A stretch of 64,000 bases of DNA from Caenorhabditis remanei (Eukaryota > Nematoda > Chromadorea > Rhabditida > Rhabditidae), in contig NC_071329.1 in NCBI RefSeq assembly GCF_010183535.1, positions 13,764,001 to 13,828,000 of the forward strand. The letters run 5' to 3'. The position numbers were made by a program, and so were the translations under genes. The notes beneath the pieces are model-generated. The model made no database searches, was not told the origin of the DNA, and saw only the letters and a list, made by a program, of their open reading frames with translations. The stretch's first letter is position 1, and the number at the start of each line of letters is the position of its first letter. Below, one piece after another: positions 30,453-42,589 of this stretch.

Positions 30453-31596
30453 TCAATGATTAGACACCACTTCACCAGGTGTGTAAACACCAGAAGGCCT
30501 CCTGTGGGGTATGCCGATAATAGAAACTCTGAAAACCACGGCTATAATTGTTAGTTTAAACTGCAATTACCTTCTACTTTTATTTTTGCAGAAAAACAAT
30601 GTTCTCCGAAACTCTGGATATGTGAGAACAACAACAATAGAGTTGAATATCGAGTGAGTTGTGATAACTACACACGCGTACCAGGAGATTACTGAATATT
30701 GGTCTATAAAAAAGAACAAGAGATAGGAAGAGCTGACTTACGTTGCGAATAATAGGTTGGGATCAAGATGGTGAGTAGGCAAATGCAAGCAGGGAAGAAT
30801 GTTATGGGAGTGATCATGAACTGCATAATCAAACTTCTCAAAGCAATCTTATGCCTATCCAAAGCTCTTCTCGACATACGACTGGAATATTCTTTTAGTG
30901 TCCGATACATCCGAGCCACCAGAATTGTAACGAGCACTGTAGCCTTCACAGTTCCAAGACCTACCAATGCAAAGAATGTGATCAGTCTCCAGTTCATAGT
31001 GTAATACTGAAATTCTCTTAGAGCATGAAACTTTGGAGCGATCTCCGGAAAGAGAAGTTCCAGTTCTCTCATTTGTACGTCGTGACTGTCATAACTCAAA
31101 AGTACTGAAAGCGCTAAAGAACAAGTGAATGAGATACAGATTAAATAGGTGAGAGGATATTTCCAGCTTGATGACTTTGACATGTTTTTCAGATTCATTA
31201 TTGCTTTGTATTTCCTTATAAAACAAATCGTGAGCACCTCGATTTGACCGCTCATAAGGAATGTGAAAACCGTAAACATTGCATGAGTAGACCAGGAAAA
31301 AACTCGTGAAGAGATACCGTAACAGTAGCCAGAACGCATTGGAAATAAGGGAACAGGTTGCATGAAAAGAGTCATATTCAAGTCGGAAGAAATACATGAT
31401 ATCTGGAAATGAATTATAAAAAAAACTCTTGTGATAATGCTACCTGAAAAGCCAACAAATAAAACTTGAAAGAGTCTAGTCTGGTGCTGTGCCATAATAT
31501 TAAATAGACAACCAATATATTGAGAGAAAACGATATTGATCCGGAAATATAATAGTGATAAATGAGATGAATTGGTACTTCGAAGTCGATATTCAT
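30453..31596 (-). CDS. sri-like serpentine chemoreceptor, intact
   Basis: A 336-residue seven-TM receptor of the nematode Str superfamily, most like class I (sri), presumably a chemosensory G-protein-coupled receptor in ciliated neurons. Exons are 31444-31596, 30742-31402, 30571-30691 and 30453-30528, all in frame. Family features: the start MNIDFEVPIHLIYHYY, DSFKFYLLAFQ before the first intron, DLNMTLFMQPVPLFPMRSGY at TM3, RHKIALRSLIMQFMITPITF at TM6, and YPEFRRTLFFCKNK at the end. It lacks the intron found between LIMQ and the next exon in the paralog at 22466-23707. The tail RVSIIGIPHRRPSGVYTPGE differs from the paralog. The class within the superfamily is less sure than the superfamily itself. 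Confidence 0.82.
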
Positions 31597-31949
31597 TCCA
31601 CGTTTACTTTTACATCAAAAATGAGAGAACAAGTATCAAGAATCTATTTGGCAATAAGGCAATAACATGTGATTTAATGCAATTCGAAGAAAATGTAGGT
31701 AATCATAGGCTTTTGCCATATGTATAATAAGTCACACTTTTGCGAAGCACTACAATTTTATTGAAGATTAAGAGCCAGGAAACATGTTTGAAAAATTTCT
31801 CAGCAATCTATAATACTCCCCCATTCCACGTTTCCACGCCGCTAATACGCCACGTCATCTTTTGGAATTTTTTGCATAAAAATGCTTCTCTTTTTCTTTA
31901 TTATTTCTGAAGTTTTCCAAAACATTATCATCTGAACATTAGTCCAAAA

Positions 31950-32586
31950 ATGGTCAAATTTACCACTGGTGAGTGATACATACTAACACTCTAATAAAAA
32001 TTTCCAATATTTTCAGCTATTTTCCTCTATTTTATCAGTCTCGTCACCTGTCAATATCAACGAGATTTCTTGGTTTTCACCGCCCATCTCACTTGCAAAC
32101 TTCCTGGAATCTTTCGTTACCAGATTCAATATATGGAGGATGATACGTGAGTTTTCTTTCTTCTCCGTGTTTTTTTATTGAGTTATGTGCTTTAGAATCT
32201 TCCCACATGATCGAGTAACTCGTTTCGATAGTGTTGGAAATGGAATTGGAGAAGTCATTTCGAATAATTTTGGAGTTATGTATGGAGACGGGTTTCTGGA
32301 TGTGAGTTTTTATTCTTTTATTGAAACGCAAAAACAATTTCAGCGCAACTATGAAATCTACGTTATAATCCTTCACAACTGTACGAAAAATTCAAAGATG
32401 ATGAGGGAGTATCAATTCTATATTGATCCACCATGTGAGACTACCGGGTGAGTTTTGGTGTGAGAAATTTCAAACGAAAGTTAGAATTTTTTCAGAGGCT
32501 GCAAAAGACAATTCAATCTGGATATCACCGATCTTGGAGAGGAAGTGACGCCAAGAGTTATTCATTATCCCAGCTATAGTGTTTAG
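31950..32586 (+). CDS. Transthyretin-like secreted protein (second)
   Basis: A 149-residue protein in five small exons: 31950-31968, 32017-32146, 32196-32301, 32344-32447 and 32496-32586. The signal peptide is MVKFTTAIFLYFISLVTC. The body shows the TTR-like pattern: an early Cys strand (LTCKLPGIFRYQIQYMEDD), then YEIYVIILHNCTKN followed by a Cys-rich end (PPCETTGGCKRQFNLDI). It matches the family's Cys-containing HNC motif better than the gene at 860. Extracellular role unknown. Only about 65 bp separates its stop from the convergent four-TM gene. Confidence 0.7.
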
Positions 32587-32650
32587 TAAGGTTCTTTTGA
32601 TATGCAAAATGATTTATTATTATTATTGCTCATTAAAAACAAACTCATAT

Positions 32651-34016
32651 TCATCTCAACATACAACAAAACAGTCCCATAAGCAACCAGAACGCTGAGA
32701 AAATCAGATAAAATGCAGCGATATGGAAGGTCCACCAATCACAATAAGCACGAGCCGCCCATGATCCGAATACCCAGTAACAGCCAAAGAAGAACCTGTA
32801 ATTTGAAAGTCTCAAACCGATTTATCTCAAAAAGCAGCGAAATTATGAAAAGGTTTTCAACTACCAAAATGATCAGCATAAAATTTTAAACATTTTGTTA
32901 GTTTACAACTTTTTTCTAGCTCAGCCCCTTTTTGAGATACACCGGTTTGAAGTTTGGGGAGAGACGCAGACAACGAGACACTCTCGCTTCTCTGCGTCTC
33001 TCCTCTCCCCGCCTTCTCACTTTCCTTTTCCCTTTCCCTCCAGAATTTAGTTTACGACTAAATCAATCACGCTAAACTCATTTTTCACATTCATAACTTT
33101 TAATAATTCCAGTTTCCTAGCAAAAACCATTAAAAAATCATGTAATTACCAAAAATATTTCAGAAAACTGTTAAAAACTAACCAAACAAAAATCAAAGCG
33201 TTCAGCAGGAAATGAATGTAGCCACATGGTAATGGAAATCCTGATTCACCCAATTTATCTCTCAACTCTCCGTCTTCACTTGGCAATGGAGACTCACGTT
33301 TTCTTTGCTGAAACAAGAATTGATCTGTAACTTCCTAGTCTCCTAGTTTCAAAACTCACATATCTCCTTCTCAATCTCTCAATAATATCTCTTGTCAACC
33401 ATAAGAATCCCAAAACAATAATAAAGACTGGAATCATTGGTTGTCCATCACATTCTTCACGTCTTGCAACTCCGAAAATGATAAGACAAACAGTGAGAAC
33501 TGTGAAAATTATATTGCATCCTGATGAGATTTCCTCGTCCATTTCCTCATCAAATGAAGCTGAAACTTCTTGAATTTAGTGATTTTTTGCTATTAAATTT
33601 TTTTGGAAGGATAAATTAGTCGCTTTTGCAGATTCTGGCTATATGTTCAAGACTTTTTCCGATAGACTTTCCCAAAATTTCAAAACTTGCAAACCTGATT
33701 ATACAAATCACAAGCCACATACCACACCCACTTTGTACTATAGTCGGTTAACGAAACGTCGGTACCCTTTAAACGCGATTATTTGCAAATAGTCTGGCTG
33801 AATAAAAACTTCAAATTTGTTCGATATGTCTTCCAGAAACTTGATTATTGTTTTGGAAGCGTTTACAAAATGAGCAACTAATTTTGCTTCTGACCACAAA
33901 CCTCTTGTCAAAGCTCTATCCAGAAACCGATTGACTCCTCCGATTCCTTTTTTCTTGTTCATTGGCTCAATATTTCCACCATCTTCTATATTTGTATCTA
34001 GCTTCGAGGAAGACAT
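32651..34016 (-). CDS. Four-TM protein, TMEM272-like
   Basis: A 194-residue membrane protein in four exons: 33902-34016, 33360-33559, 33183-33307 and 32651-32795. After a charged N terminus (LDTNIEDGGNIEPMNKKKGI) there are four hydrophobic segments: SSGCNIIFTVLTVCLIIFGV, MIPVFIIVLGFLWLTRDIIE, FLLNALIFVWFFFGCYWVFG and FHIAAFYLIFSAFWLLMGLF. The pairing of a short TM pair ending in a basic loop (ERLRRRY) with a second pair containing C-Y-W resembles TMEM272-like proteins, which are numerous in nematodes and of unknown function. The ATG follows GTTAACTTACAG by one base. Confidence 0.7.
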
Positions 34017-34529
34017 CCTGTAAGTTAACACATTTTTAAATTTAGATTTTCATCAACAAAGAAAAAGAAAATTCAGTGAACTTCAAACAGACAACAGACA
34101 GACAAAACTTCCACAAAACAAGAAAAAAGGAAAATAGGTGGTGATAACGACGCCGTCTTCTTATTGACGCTTTCGAATGATAATAATCAACAATTTGGGG
34201 ACAGCGAACAAACATGAAAAAAAGAGATTTCACATCGTTTTCTTCTTTTATGATGACCTTGACCGATGGGTGTAGAAGAGGACAGAACGTGGAAGAAAAC
34301 AGAGAAGCCAATGATCAGGTCGTTCAAACAGGTGAAATGATTAGTTTGGTAATCAAAAAGTGTTTGATTACTGGCTTTAATGTTCAGAAAATATGCATAA
34401 TCTTTATAAGAGATATGCTATAATTCTTATGAATATATCAATTGTTCTAAACTTTATTAATTCATTATCTCATGAGGATAAGAAGACAAATCTCTTATAA
34501 TCCGTTTTCACAAAAATGTCATTGAATTC

Positions 34530-34690
34530 ATGTGTTGTGGGTACACCTCATTCAACTTTATTGTCGTCTTGGTGACATAACAAGAATGCCGAAATGTGTT
34601 GCTATTCTGGGAAAATGATCTAAGGAAGTATGAAGTAACTGAGTTTAGGAACTCCGTGAGTATTTTCTTTTCAGAATTTCAATAAAAGTT
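34530..34690 (+). pseudogene. Decayed sri-like receptor 3' fragment
   Basis: In broken frames it reads FIVVLVT then NVLLFWENDLRK, followed by CAGAATTTC and AACCTTCGGG, matching the last two exons of the receptors at 22466 and 30453. It has stops and frameshifts. Confidence 0.6.
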
Positions 34691-34706
34691 ACAGAACCTT
34701 CGGGAA

Positions 34707-34710
<4 letters not shown>

Positions 34711-34738
<28 letters not shown>
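34711..34738. repeat. (TA)n microsatellite
   Basis: An uninterrupted TA run of about 14 units directly after the receptor relic. Confidence 0.9.
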
Positions 34739-34742
<4 letters not shown>

Positions 34743-35012
34743 TACATCACTTTGACAATCGCGTTCTACCGTCATAGTATTGTTATGCGTGTTATGCAGA
34801 TAAATTTCAAAAATAATATTTTATTTAAATCAGATTAAAAACATTTAAATTTAAAAAATGAAGAAACAAGAGAGATCGAAAATCGACAAGAACCGGGGGG
34901 AGAAACTCTTAATCAAGCATTACAATTAAGTCGCTAATCACTTTGGCAAAAACAGAAAATTAACCCGTTTTTGACTCTTTCTCTACTAATATATTTGAAA
35001 CCGAAATCAAAA

Positions 35013-38000
35013 TCAAGTTTTCGGAATACGATTATTTTTATTGGGAAACGTGGAACTCATTCGGATATCTGCTATCGTTGTCAATCGTTTAGCCTCTTTC
35101 GAATGACGAATTCCATAGGCGAAGTAGATCAAAAGACCTGAATTTTATCTATTAGGTATGTGAACTTTCAACAAAAACTAACCAACTCCCATCCAAACGA
35201 ATAGCCGAATCCACGTGGCAGTTGTCAGATAAGACATCATGAAGACGTTGACAAGAAGGGAGAGACATGGAAGAAATGGGACACATGGAACCTAAAAATG
35301 AAAATTAGTTATAATTTTTCTTTTCTAAAACTAAAACTGCTACCTTAAAATTAGTCTTCAACGAATTCTGAGTATGACCCAATATAAAAGCCATAATCAA
35401 AACAATACACAATCCATTGAAGCCAATCGACATTTGACCATACCAGCTCTCATAAAACCCGGTTCTGAAGGTGAAAGACAACCAGAAGAAAGATGCGATC
35501 AAAGCTCCAACAGCCAGAGAAATAGATGTTCCGGATGGAAGAGATTCCCAGAAGTTTCTAGCTGGGATCCATGAGCTTAGCTCTCCTCCACCGTCCATTC
35601 GTTTCTCATCTCCGTCGATTGGAGCTGATTGGTAGCGGAGGACAAGAACTGATGCAGAGACAAAGGAGTAGGCAAAGAGCGTTCCGATGGAGAGGAATTC
35701 GACCTGGAAAATATGTCATTTGTGCTTTGTTTCAATGGTCAGAATAACCGTTTTCCCGTTTCCCACTAACTAGGGAAGGCCATGAAGTCAGTTTGGAGTT
35801 ATGGGACGTGACATATATCATTGGAAAGTTGAGAAAACGCTGATTCCAAATATGTGTTCAGTTTTTGCCCTTGAAGCATAGTATTCGAGAAAAACAAGGT
35901 CAAAGTTCAGCAAAAATGATAGATTTTCTTTCTGACACGCGAAAAATTTGTAATATTTGCAATTTTCGATTCTTAGTACCTTTCGGGAAACATAACCAAA
36001 TTTCGGGATTTTTAAACATTCAGACATTCGGGGGGTATTTGAGTTTAGAACTCGGAAGAATAGAACTGCGACAAAATAAAACTGTGAAAATATAGAACTG
36101 ACTAAAATAGAACTGAACAAAGTGGAACTACGAAAAAATGGAACTGCTTCAAAACAGAACACGACAAAATAGAACTGAACACAATGGAACTGCTACAAAA
36201 TAGAACTGTTACAAAATAGAACTCTAGTTCGAAGGGAGCGCGTTTGCATTTTTTTGCAAAAATTCAATTTATTTTTGACTTTTCTCAAATAAATTCATTT
36301 TCTTCATCGACTAATTGTTAAAATTGAAAAAAAACGTCGTTTTAATTCTTCTAAAAAGTCACAAATGCAAACGCGCTCCCTTCGAACTAGAGTTCTATTT
36401 TGTAACAGTTCTATTTTGTAGCAGTTCCATTGTGTTCAGTTCTATTTTGTTGAGTTCTATTTTGTAGCAGTTCTAACTTTCACTGTTCCACTTTGTAACA
36501 GTTCTATTTTTTCCTGTTCTATATTTTCACAGTTTTATTTTGTCGCAGTTCTATTCTCCCGAGTTCTAAACTCAAATACCCCCGACATTCGGACACACCG
36601 ACAGACAGATAGACACGAAAATTGTGTGTTTGGTGCAAAAGGTCTAGCTTTTTTCAACGAAATTTTTTTGTACTTAAAAAATGTCGCGTTTTTTTCCAAA
36701 TCTTTTTAATTCTCTGAAAAACAACCAAGTTTGAAGGTATTAACATAATTTTGTAGTTCTTGACTTCAATTTTTCATATTTACTACGTTTTAAGGTATTT
36801 GGAGCCTTAGGCCTCAAACCTTAGGTCCAAAATGGTAATAATTCTCCCAAACGTTGACCTTGTTTTTCTCAAATACTAGGCCTTAAGGGCAAAAACTGAA
36901 TATATATTTGAAATCAGCGTTTTCTCAGCTTTCCAATGATATAAGTCAAGTCCTATAACTCCAAACTGACTCCATTACCTTCCCTAGTAAAATTAAAAGT
37001 GAAATACTCACCAACGCCTCAATATCAAAAATCAATGCAATAACTGCATTGATCAATGTGAAGATAACAATTGCATTCAATGGAACTTTTGTATAAGAAT
37101 TGACGTGTGCCAACCATCCAAATAGGAGACCATCATCTGCCATAGCATAAACACTTCTTGGCAAAGCAAACACCCCAGTGACCAAGTTGTTAGTCAACCC
37201 GACCAGTGCTCCGATTGAAATTATATACTTGACTACAGTACACCCACGAGCATCGAATGCTTCTGCGAATGGAGCAGTGGTATGGACCTGATCATAGGGA
37301 ACCATCAATGTCAGTGTAGATGACACCAAAATATACAAAGTCATGATGACTCCGATACTCAGAAAAGTGGCAACAGGAATTGTACGGTGTGGCGCTGAAA
37401 TTGGTTTCTTAAAATCTTAAAATTTGATTTCTAAATTTTGAACTTACATTTTACCTCCTCTCCAGCTGTAGCTAACACTTCAAAACCAATATATGAGAAG
37501 AAACACGTGGCAGCTCCAGTGAGAGTTCCAGTTACTCCGTATGGAAAGAAATTTGAGCGCCCATCAGATGTTGTTCCAGTCCAATTGTTGAAGTCAGCAT
37601 AACACATTCCGGAGATAATGACGATAATGATAACCAAAATGTTCAAGATCACAAAACTTGTGTTGACATTTGCTGACACTCTCGATCCGATTGCAATGAC
37701 ACACGCACAGAGACAAATCAATACAAAGGACAAGACATCTGGGTATGTGGAGAAGAATCCTCCGGGCTGAAATGGAAAGGGGTCAGTGAAAAAAAACGAC
37801 AAACTTGTATATGGATACCTGACTCAATTCCCCCACAATTCCGATTGTTGTGTTCTTGACATAGTTGTCCAGGAGATTGTCAAAGTAGGCGGACCAGGAA
37901 CGCGCAACGGCTGAAACTTTTTTTGTTAATTTTATTGATATCTCACAAGAGAAGTCAATGGAGACGTGGCTTTCAAACGATCTATGGAATTCCGAATCGG

Positions 38001-38581
38001 CAAATAGTATGCGCAAAGATTATCTTATTTTTCCAATGTACGAGCATAGATGAACCAATGGGGAACACAAATGGAACCGCAGAAATGGACTCTCCGAAGT
38101 CGAAAGTACCTATACCTATGAAAGCCGCGTCTCCAAAGACTTTCCTTGTCAATCGACACTAACCAGCATTTCCAATCATGTACTCCAACGGAATAGTCCA
38201 GCCAACAATAAATGCCCATATTTCTCCAAAGCCGATATAGGTGTATGTGTAGGCACTACCAGCTCTTGGAAATCTAAAATTCTTCCCTTTACAGCAAGAG
38301 TGTCAACTGTTTTTCACTCACCTAGCTCCAAACTCCGCATAACTGAACGCAGATAACAACGCTGCAATACCAGCCAAGATGAACGAGAAAACGATGGATG
38401 GTCCAGCTTGATTTCTGACAACAGTACCAGTAAGTACGTAGATTCCTGCTCCCATCATTTGGCCGAGTGCCAAGAAAGTGATATCCATTAGGCCAAGGCA
38501 TCGACGGAGGTTTGTGTCGAGGTGAGAATCACCTTCGAACTTTTTCTTACGAGTGATGGCTTTCCAGATTCTGGATGCCAT
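35013..38581 (-). CDS. Cationic amino-acid transporter (SLC7 CAT-like)
   Basis: A 585-residue membrane carrier of the SLC7 cationic amino-acid transporter group, moving arginine/lysine-type substrates across the plasma membrane. Eight exons: 38322-38581, 38164-38273, 37819-37910, 37448-37766, 37012-37394, 35344-35703, 35183-35291 and 35013-35137. Family features: [20 protein letters not shown] and [19 protein letters not shown] (TM1), [20 protein letters not shown] (TM3), [33 protein letters not shown], and [20 protein letters not shown]. The length and number of hydrophobic segments (12-14) fit the family. The intron after exon 5 (35704-37011) is very large because it holds foldback C1 and a nested element. 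MITE M5 lies about 50 bp upstream of the ATG. Confidence 0.93.
35769..36988. repeat. Foldback C1 (ACTAGGGAAGG ends), with nested insertion
   Basis: The ends ACTAGGGAAGG and CCTTCCCTAGT are inverted; arms of about 150 bp contain GAGAAAACGCTGATTCCAAA and its complement. It lies in the large intron of the transporter gene. Without the 553-bp insertion at 36031-36583 it would be about 660 bp. Copies C2 and C3 lie at 41036 and 52970. Confidence 0.85.
36031..36583. mobile_element. Nested inverted-repeat element with 8-bp target duplication
   Basis: The ends GGGGGTATTTGAGTTTAG and CTAAACTCAAATACCCCC are inverted and flanked by the direct repeat GACATTCG (36023-36030 and 36584-36591). The arms consist of degenerate units of AAAATAGAACTGNNAC; the centre has GAAGGGAGCGCGTTTGCA and its inverse. 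An 8-bp duplication is typical of hAT-type elements. It has no coding capacity, so it is non-autonomous. Confidence 0.85.
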
Positions 38582-38632
38582 TGTGAGATCTGAGAAGGGT
38601 AAATAAGAATGATAAGTTATGAAACATGAGTA

Positions 38633-38772
38633 TTAGCACAGTACGCTTCTTACAACCGCGCTCTACCGAAACCGAATAAAATTGTGTGCGAAATTGAGAG
38701 AATCAGAGAAAAAAAAGACATTTTTCAAGGGCATTTCGGCGGAGCGCAGTTGTAAGAGCAGTGCCGAGCTAA
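38633..38772. repeat. MITE copy M5 (140 bp)
   Basis: In the reverse orientation relative to M1: TTAGCACAGTACG...GCCGAGCTAA, with TA flanks at 38631-38632 and 38773-38774. It is about 50 bp upstream of the transporter start codon. Confidence 0.85.
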
Positions 38773-38774
38773 TA

Positions 38775-40011
38775 ACTGGAGAGAAAAGAAAACGAATCAG
38801 ATAGATTTCGTGCAACAAGTCAAGTAGAGTATCAAGTAGAGAATTTCAAAAATTGGAACAAATTTTTATTGAAAGCAAGCTTGTGTAGGACAATGTTGAA
38901 AGAAGAAGAAGGCGGAAAAGTTAATAACTAATCATAATAACTTCCCGTTCGAAACGAAATTCCTTATGGAAAACAAAGAAAGTTGCGGAAAAGAGAGAAG
39001 AGGCATAGACACAAATCAAAAAAGTCGACACTTTCACTATTCTTCTCGACGACACCGTCATATCTTCACAGAACGGAATTCCCCCATTTTTTTGTATGAA
39101 AAAGATTCGACACCGATTCTCATTGTCCGTCTCTTCCTTTTCAGGACATGACAATCGATAGAGAAAAAGTGTGAAGAAGAGGAAATGTTTCTAAAGAAGA
39201 GGGGTTCAACACCAGAAATATTATGCAGAAAAAAGTGGAAATACTTGTTTACACTCACTTCTCTCCCATCAAATTTCTTGTGATTCGGACGTGGTGATAG
39301 ATTTGATATGTTTGACGACGACGTAATCATCATCTTTTTACAGTACGAGAAATTGAAAAATGAGGAAGTTGAGAAACTAGATGATGATACGCGGGACATA
39401 AGTTTTTATTATTGGTTTCTTTCCTTATTATCAAATCGAAGCGGAAGTGGAATAAAAATCTAGAAAAAATGGAAAAGTTTGGTTAGGACAGTGATAGACC
39501 ATTTGATGAACACTTAGCAATTCCTTCCAAAACTAACAATGCTGACTCACATTCAATTGGTCATTTCATTTTCACGCATCAAAATTTACCAACTTTTTCT
39601 TCGTGAAATGATGATTTTTAGATTGACCAGACATGACTCAAAAGGGAAACGAATCACATGGTCAAGTTCCGGTAGACATAGAATACATTTTGGTATAAAT
39701 TGGGTGGAAGGGGGGAGAAGAAAGGGCAGAAAGTTTAGAAAGTTGTTTAATTGGGAGAAGGGAGAGAGTTAATTTGATAATGAGGGGTCTGGTAAATACG
39801 TAGTAGATCAAAAACGGATTCTACATTTAAGAACTTGAGTACTGGAACTGATTTCAAATGAAATGCTAGTGGTATAGAAATCTATCTAGTACGGTAGTTT
39901 TCTAATAAAACTTTTAAGAATGAACTATTCAGAAAATGTTTGTCATAGATGCACCAACTACCTTTCGGCACATAAATTGGCTTGAGAGTTGGTACCGTAG
40001 GAGCGGTTCAG
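38775..40011. other. Non-coding stretch, nothing recognised
   Basis: Upstream of the transporter gene. Open frames here have no coding character and no repeat family is seen. Regulatory sequence of the transporter is likely but not visible as motifs. Confidence 0.45.
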
Positions 40012-40290
40012 GCGGCCCCAGTCCGTGTGTTTTCAGTGGAAAATGACCAAATTTGACAGTGCATTCCGGTGTCAGTTGATTGTCCGACGAATTTTATTTT
40101 GTATGGGTTGGAGAGAGCCTAAATAGCGCATAATTTTTGTAGTTGACCATTTTTTTGCAGGGACACTATCTTGAAAGTTACAGGCAATTAAAGTCATATC
40201 TCCCTGTAATCGTTTATTTCAGTACTTGTGTACTAGCGAAATTTAGGAGCAAAGTTGATAACTTTTTGAGCGGTACTGTACTTATACATA
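40012..40290. repeat. Repeat B1, half copy
   Basis: It contains AATGACCAAATTTGACAGTG, GTAGTTGACCATTTTTTTGC and GGGACACTATCTTGAAAGTT, matching the left halves of B2 and B3. The right arm is missing or worn. Confidence 0.65.
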
Positions 40291-41035
40291 GCTAATATAC
40301 ACAAACTCAAAAATCTGTTCATTTTGTTTGAATCTAAACTTAAATTTGAAGAACTACCAGCACTACCACGTGACATGTTTCCAAAATGCTAATCTTCATA
40401 TAAAATTTCAGTCCGATCTATACTTTTCCTTCTTTTTTAAAAAATATCTTTGATCTAGCCCTCCCAAAATCGGAATCTTCAAAGATTTTGACGGCTTACG
40501 AAAGCTAATCTATGTAAAAAAGTAACCAACAGAAAAAAACGAACGTAGAAGAAAAGTGAGAGAGAGACAGTGTTTGAAGACTGACCATGCCATCACAAAG
40601 ACACCACTTTCTTCTTCTTTTTCTCTTCTTTCTTTTCATTCATTTTCTCATTCTCTAAATCTCTCTTCTTCTACCATTATCTCACTCATTTTTGACTGGT
40701 CTTTACGATCCGTTTGTGGCCACTATGATCGGATCGGAAAAGGAAATACATGGCTTTTGTGTCGGATAGGAGGGGGGAAGGAGGTAGGAGAAGATGAAGG
40801 AGAGGAAAGGTTGTAATTTGTAATTGTATAAAGAGAGATATATAGGCGATGAAGGATGAAGGAAATGAAGTGTATCAATTTGAACTAGGGAGGAGGGGCT
40901 TAAAATATGTAATAAGAGGGAGAGAGGTGTGAATTTAGAATATAATTTTTGTATAGGTAATACCAAACGAGAGATGGATTAAACCTGTCATGAGAGGACC
41001 AATATGCTAGGATTTGCTTGTAAAGCATGACTCTC
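40291..41035. other. Non-coding stretch, nothing recognised
   Basis: Pyrimidine-rich then purine-rich sequence. A few long open frames follow from the base composition. No gene or repeat is recognised. Confidence 0.4.
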
Positions 41036-41350
41036 ACTAGGGAAGGCTCCCGAGTGACCGTGGAGTTATAGGACGTGACCTCCCTCTATCATTGGAAAGC
41101 TGAGAAAACGCTGATTCCAAATATATATTCAGTTTTTGTCCTCGAGGACTGGTATTCGAGAAAAACGAGGCTAAAGTTTGGACCGCTGACAAGTCATCCT
41201 TACCGACGTGCCACAAAAACTTTGACCTCATTTTTCTCGAATACCAGGCTTCGACGGCAAAAACTGATTATATATATTTGGAATCAGCGTTTTTTGCCGC
41301 TTTCTATTAATATAAGTCACGTTCACGGTCACTCGGGAGCCTTCCCTAGT
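41036..41350. repeat. Foldback C2 (315 bp)
   Basis: The inverted ends are ACTAGGGAAGGCTCCCGAGTG and its complement CACTCGGGAGCCTTCCCTAG. This is the uninterrupted form of the family, with arms about 150 bp long. Confidence 0.85.
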
Positions 41351-42589
41351 CAGACAGTAATTCAGAGCATGATTTCCAGCCAAAATGATTCTGAAAGTGA
41401 GCCACTGCAGAAAAATGCAGCTCTCACTGGAATTCGCCCCAAAAACAACACATATTTGAACGGAAATGCAAATTTCTGTGAGATCATCTGACTTTGTATG
41501 AAATGGTTTATGCAGATTATTGTGTTAGTTCGCAACATTTGTTTACAGTTTTTTCGGCTGAGGTCGGAAAGTCAAAAGTGAAAGAGAGTCAAACTGGTTG
41601 GGGTTTTGAAAATTGTATTTTGGTGTGTGTGGAGGGATAATATAATAATTGGAGGCATGTTATAGAAGAACAAGATATGAATTCAAGAGGAAATTTGAAC
41701 CCCGAAATATCGGTTAATGTTTTCACCACAATGTATCAACCAGAAAACTCATAGCAAGTCTAGAATATTCTTGCCACGTCATCGACTTTTAGTATCTGGT
41801 ATCTGGCATCTGAATCCAAGTTGTTCTTTTTCATTCACTCATCACATCACCATTTTCTAAACAATCACGTCACTCATCCATCAAAAAAAGAAAGATAATA
41901 ACTTCAAAACACACAAAATCAAAGATAGAAAGATACAAATTGGTCGGAAGTCCCAATTTTTTCATAAGAGTGAGAATCTTTCAACAAAATTGATCCGACC
42001 TTATGGGAAATGAACTGAAAACGTTCTCTGACACCTATTTCATACCCAATTTTTATTCATTCGTCAAATTTCAACCCACAACAATTATTTTTTCGACTTC
42101 TCTCCGTCTCCACTTGATACGGTATTCCCTATAATTTATCACTCTTGAAACCTTCATAAATCACTCAACAAAAGATATAAACTGATTCGATGAACTGACA
42201 GTTGGTTTTTCTTTTCAAAGAAATAGTCATAAAAGTGTAGAAGAAATAGGACAGAGGAGTGTACTGTGACCGAATTCGAAAAACACTTGAGAATCATAAA
42301 ACTTCCGTAATGAAATAAAAAATTGGATAGGAGAAGTGATGAAAGTTGATGGAAGGATAAAAAGAGAACAGAACGGGGGGAGCGAAGTATTTGTGAAAGG
42401 AAACTTGAAAGGCACCAAACTTTTGTGGGTCGCTTTAAAACATATGTCGTGGAAATAATACTCCTTCATTATTTCCACAACTGGTATCGTCTAACTCGTT
42501 GACTTTCTCACGTTATACAAGGTGAACTTATTCTTACCCTCAAAAGTTGAACCCAATAACCGAGTGACACGTGCGACATACGCACATCT
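41351..42589. other. Non-coding stretch, nothing recognised
   Basis: AT-rich intergenic DNA without recognisable gene, RNA or repeat family member. Confidence 0.45.

Larger units (their letters stand above)
34017..35012. other. Intergenic stretch with a receptor relic and a TA microsatellite
   Basis: Mostly unassigned AT-rich DNA between two minus-strand genes. It holds a decayed receptor fragment (34530-34690) and a (TA)n run, listed separately. No gene is seen. Confidence 0.5.
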
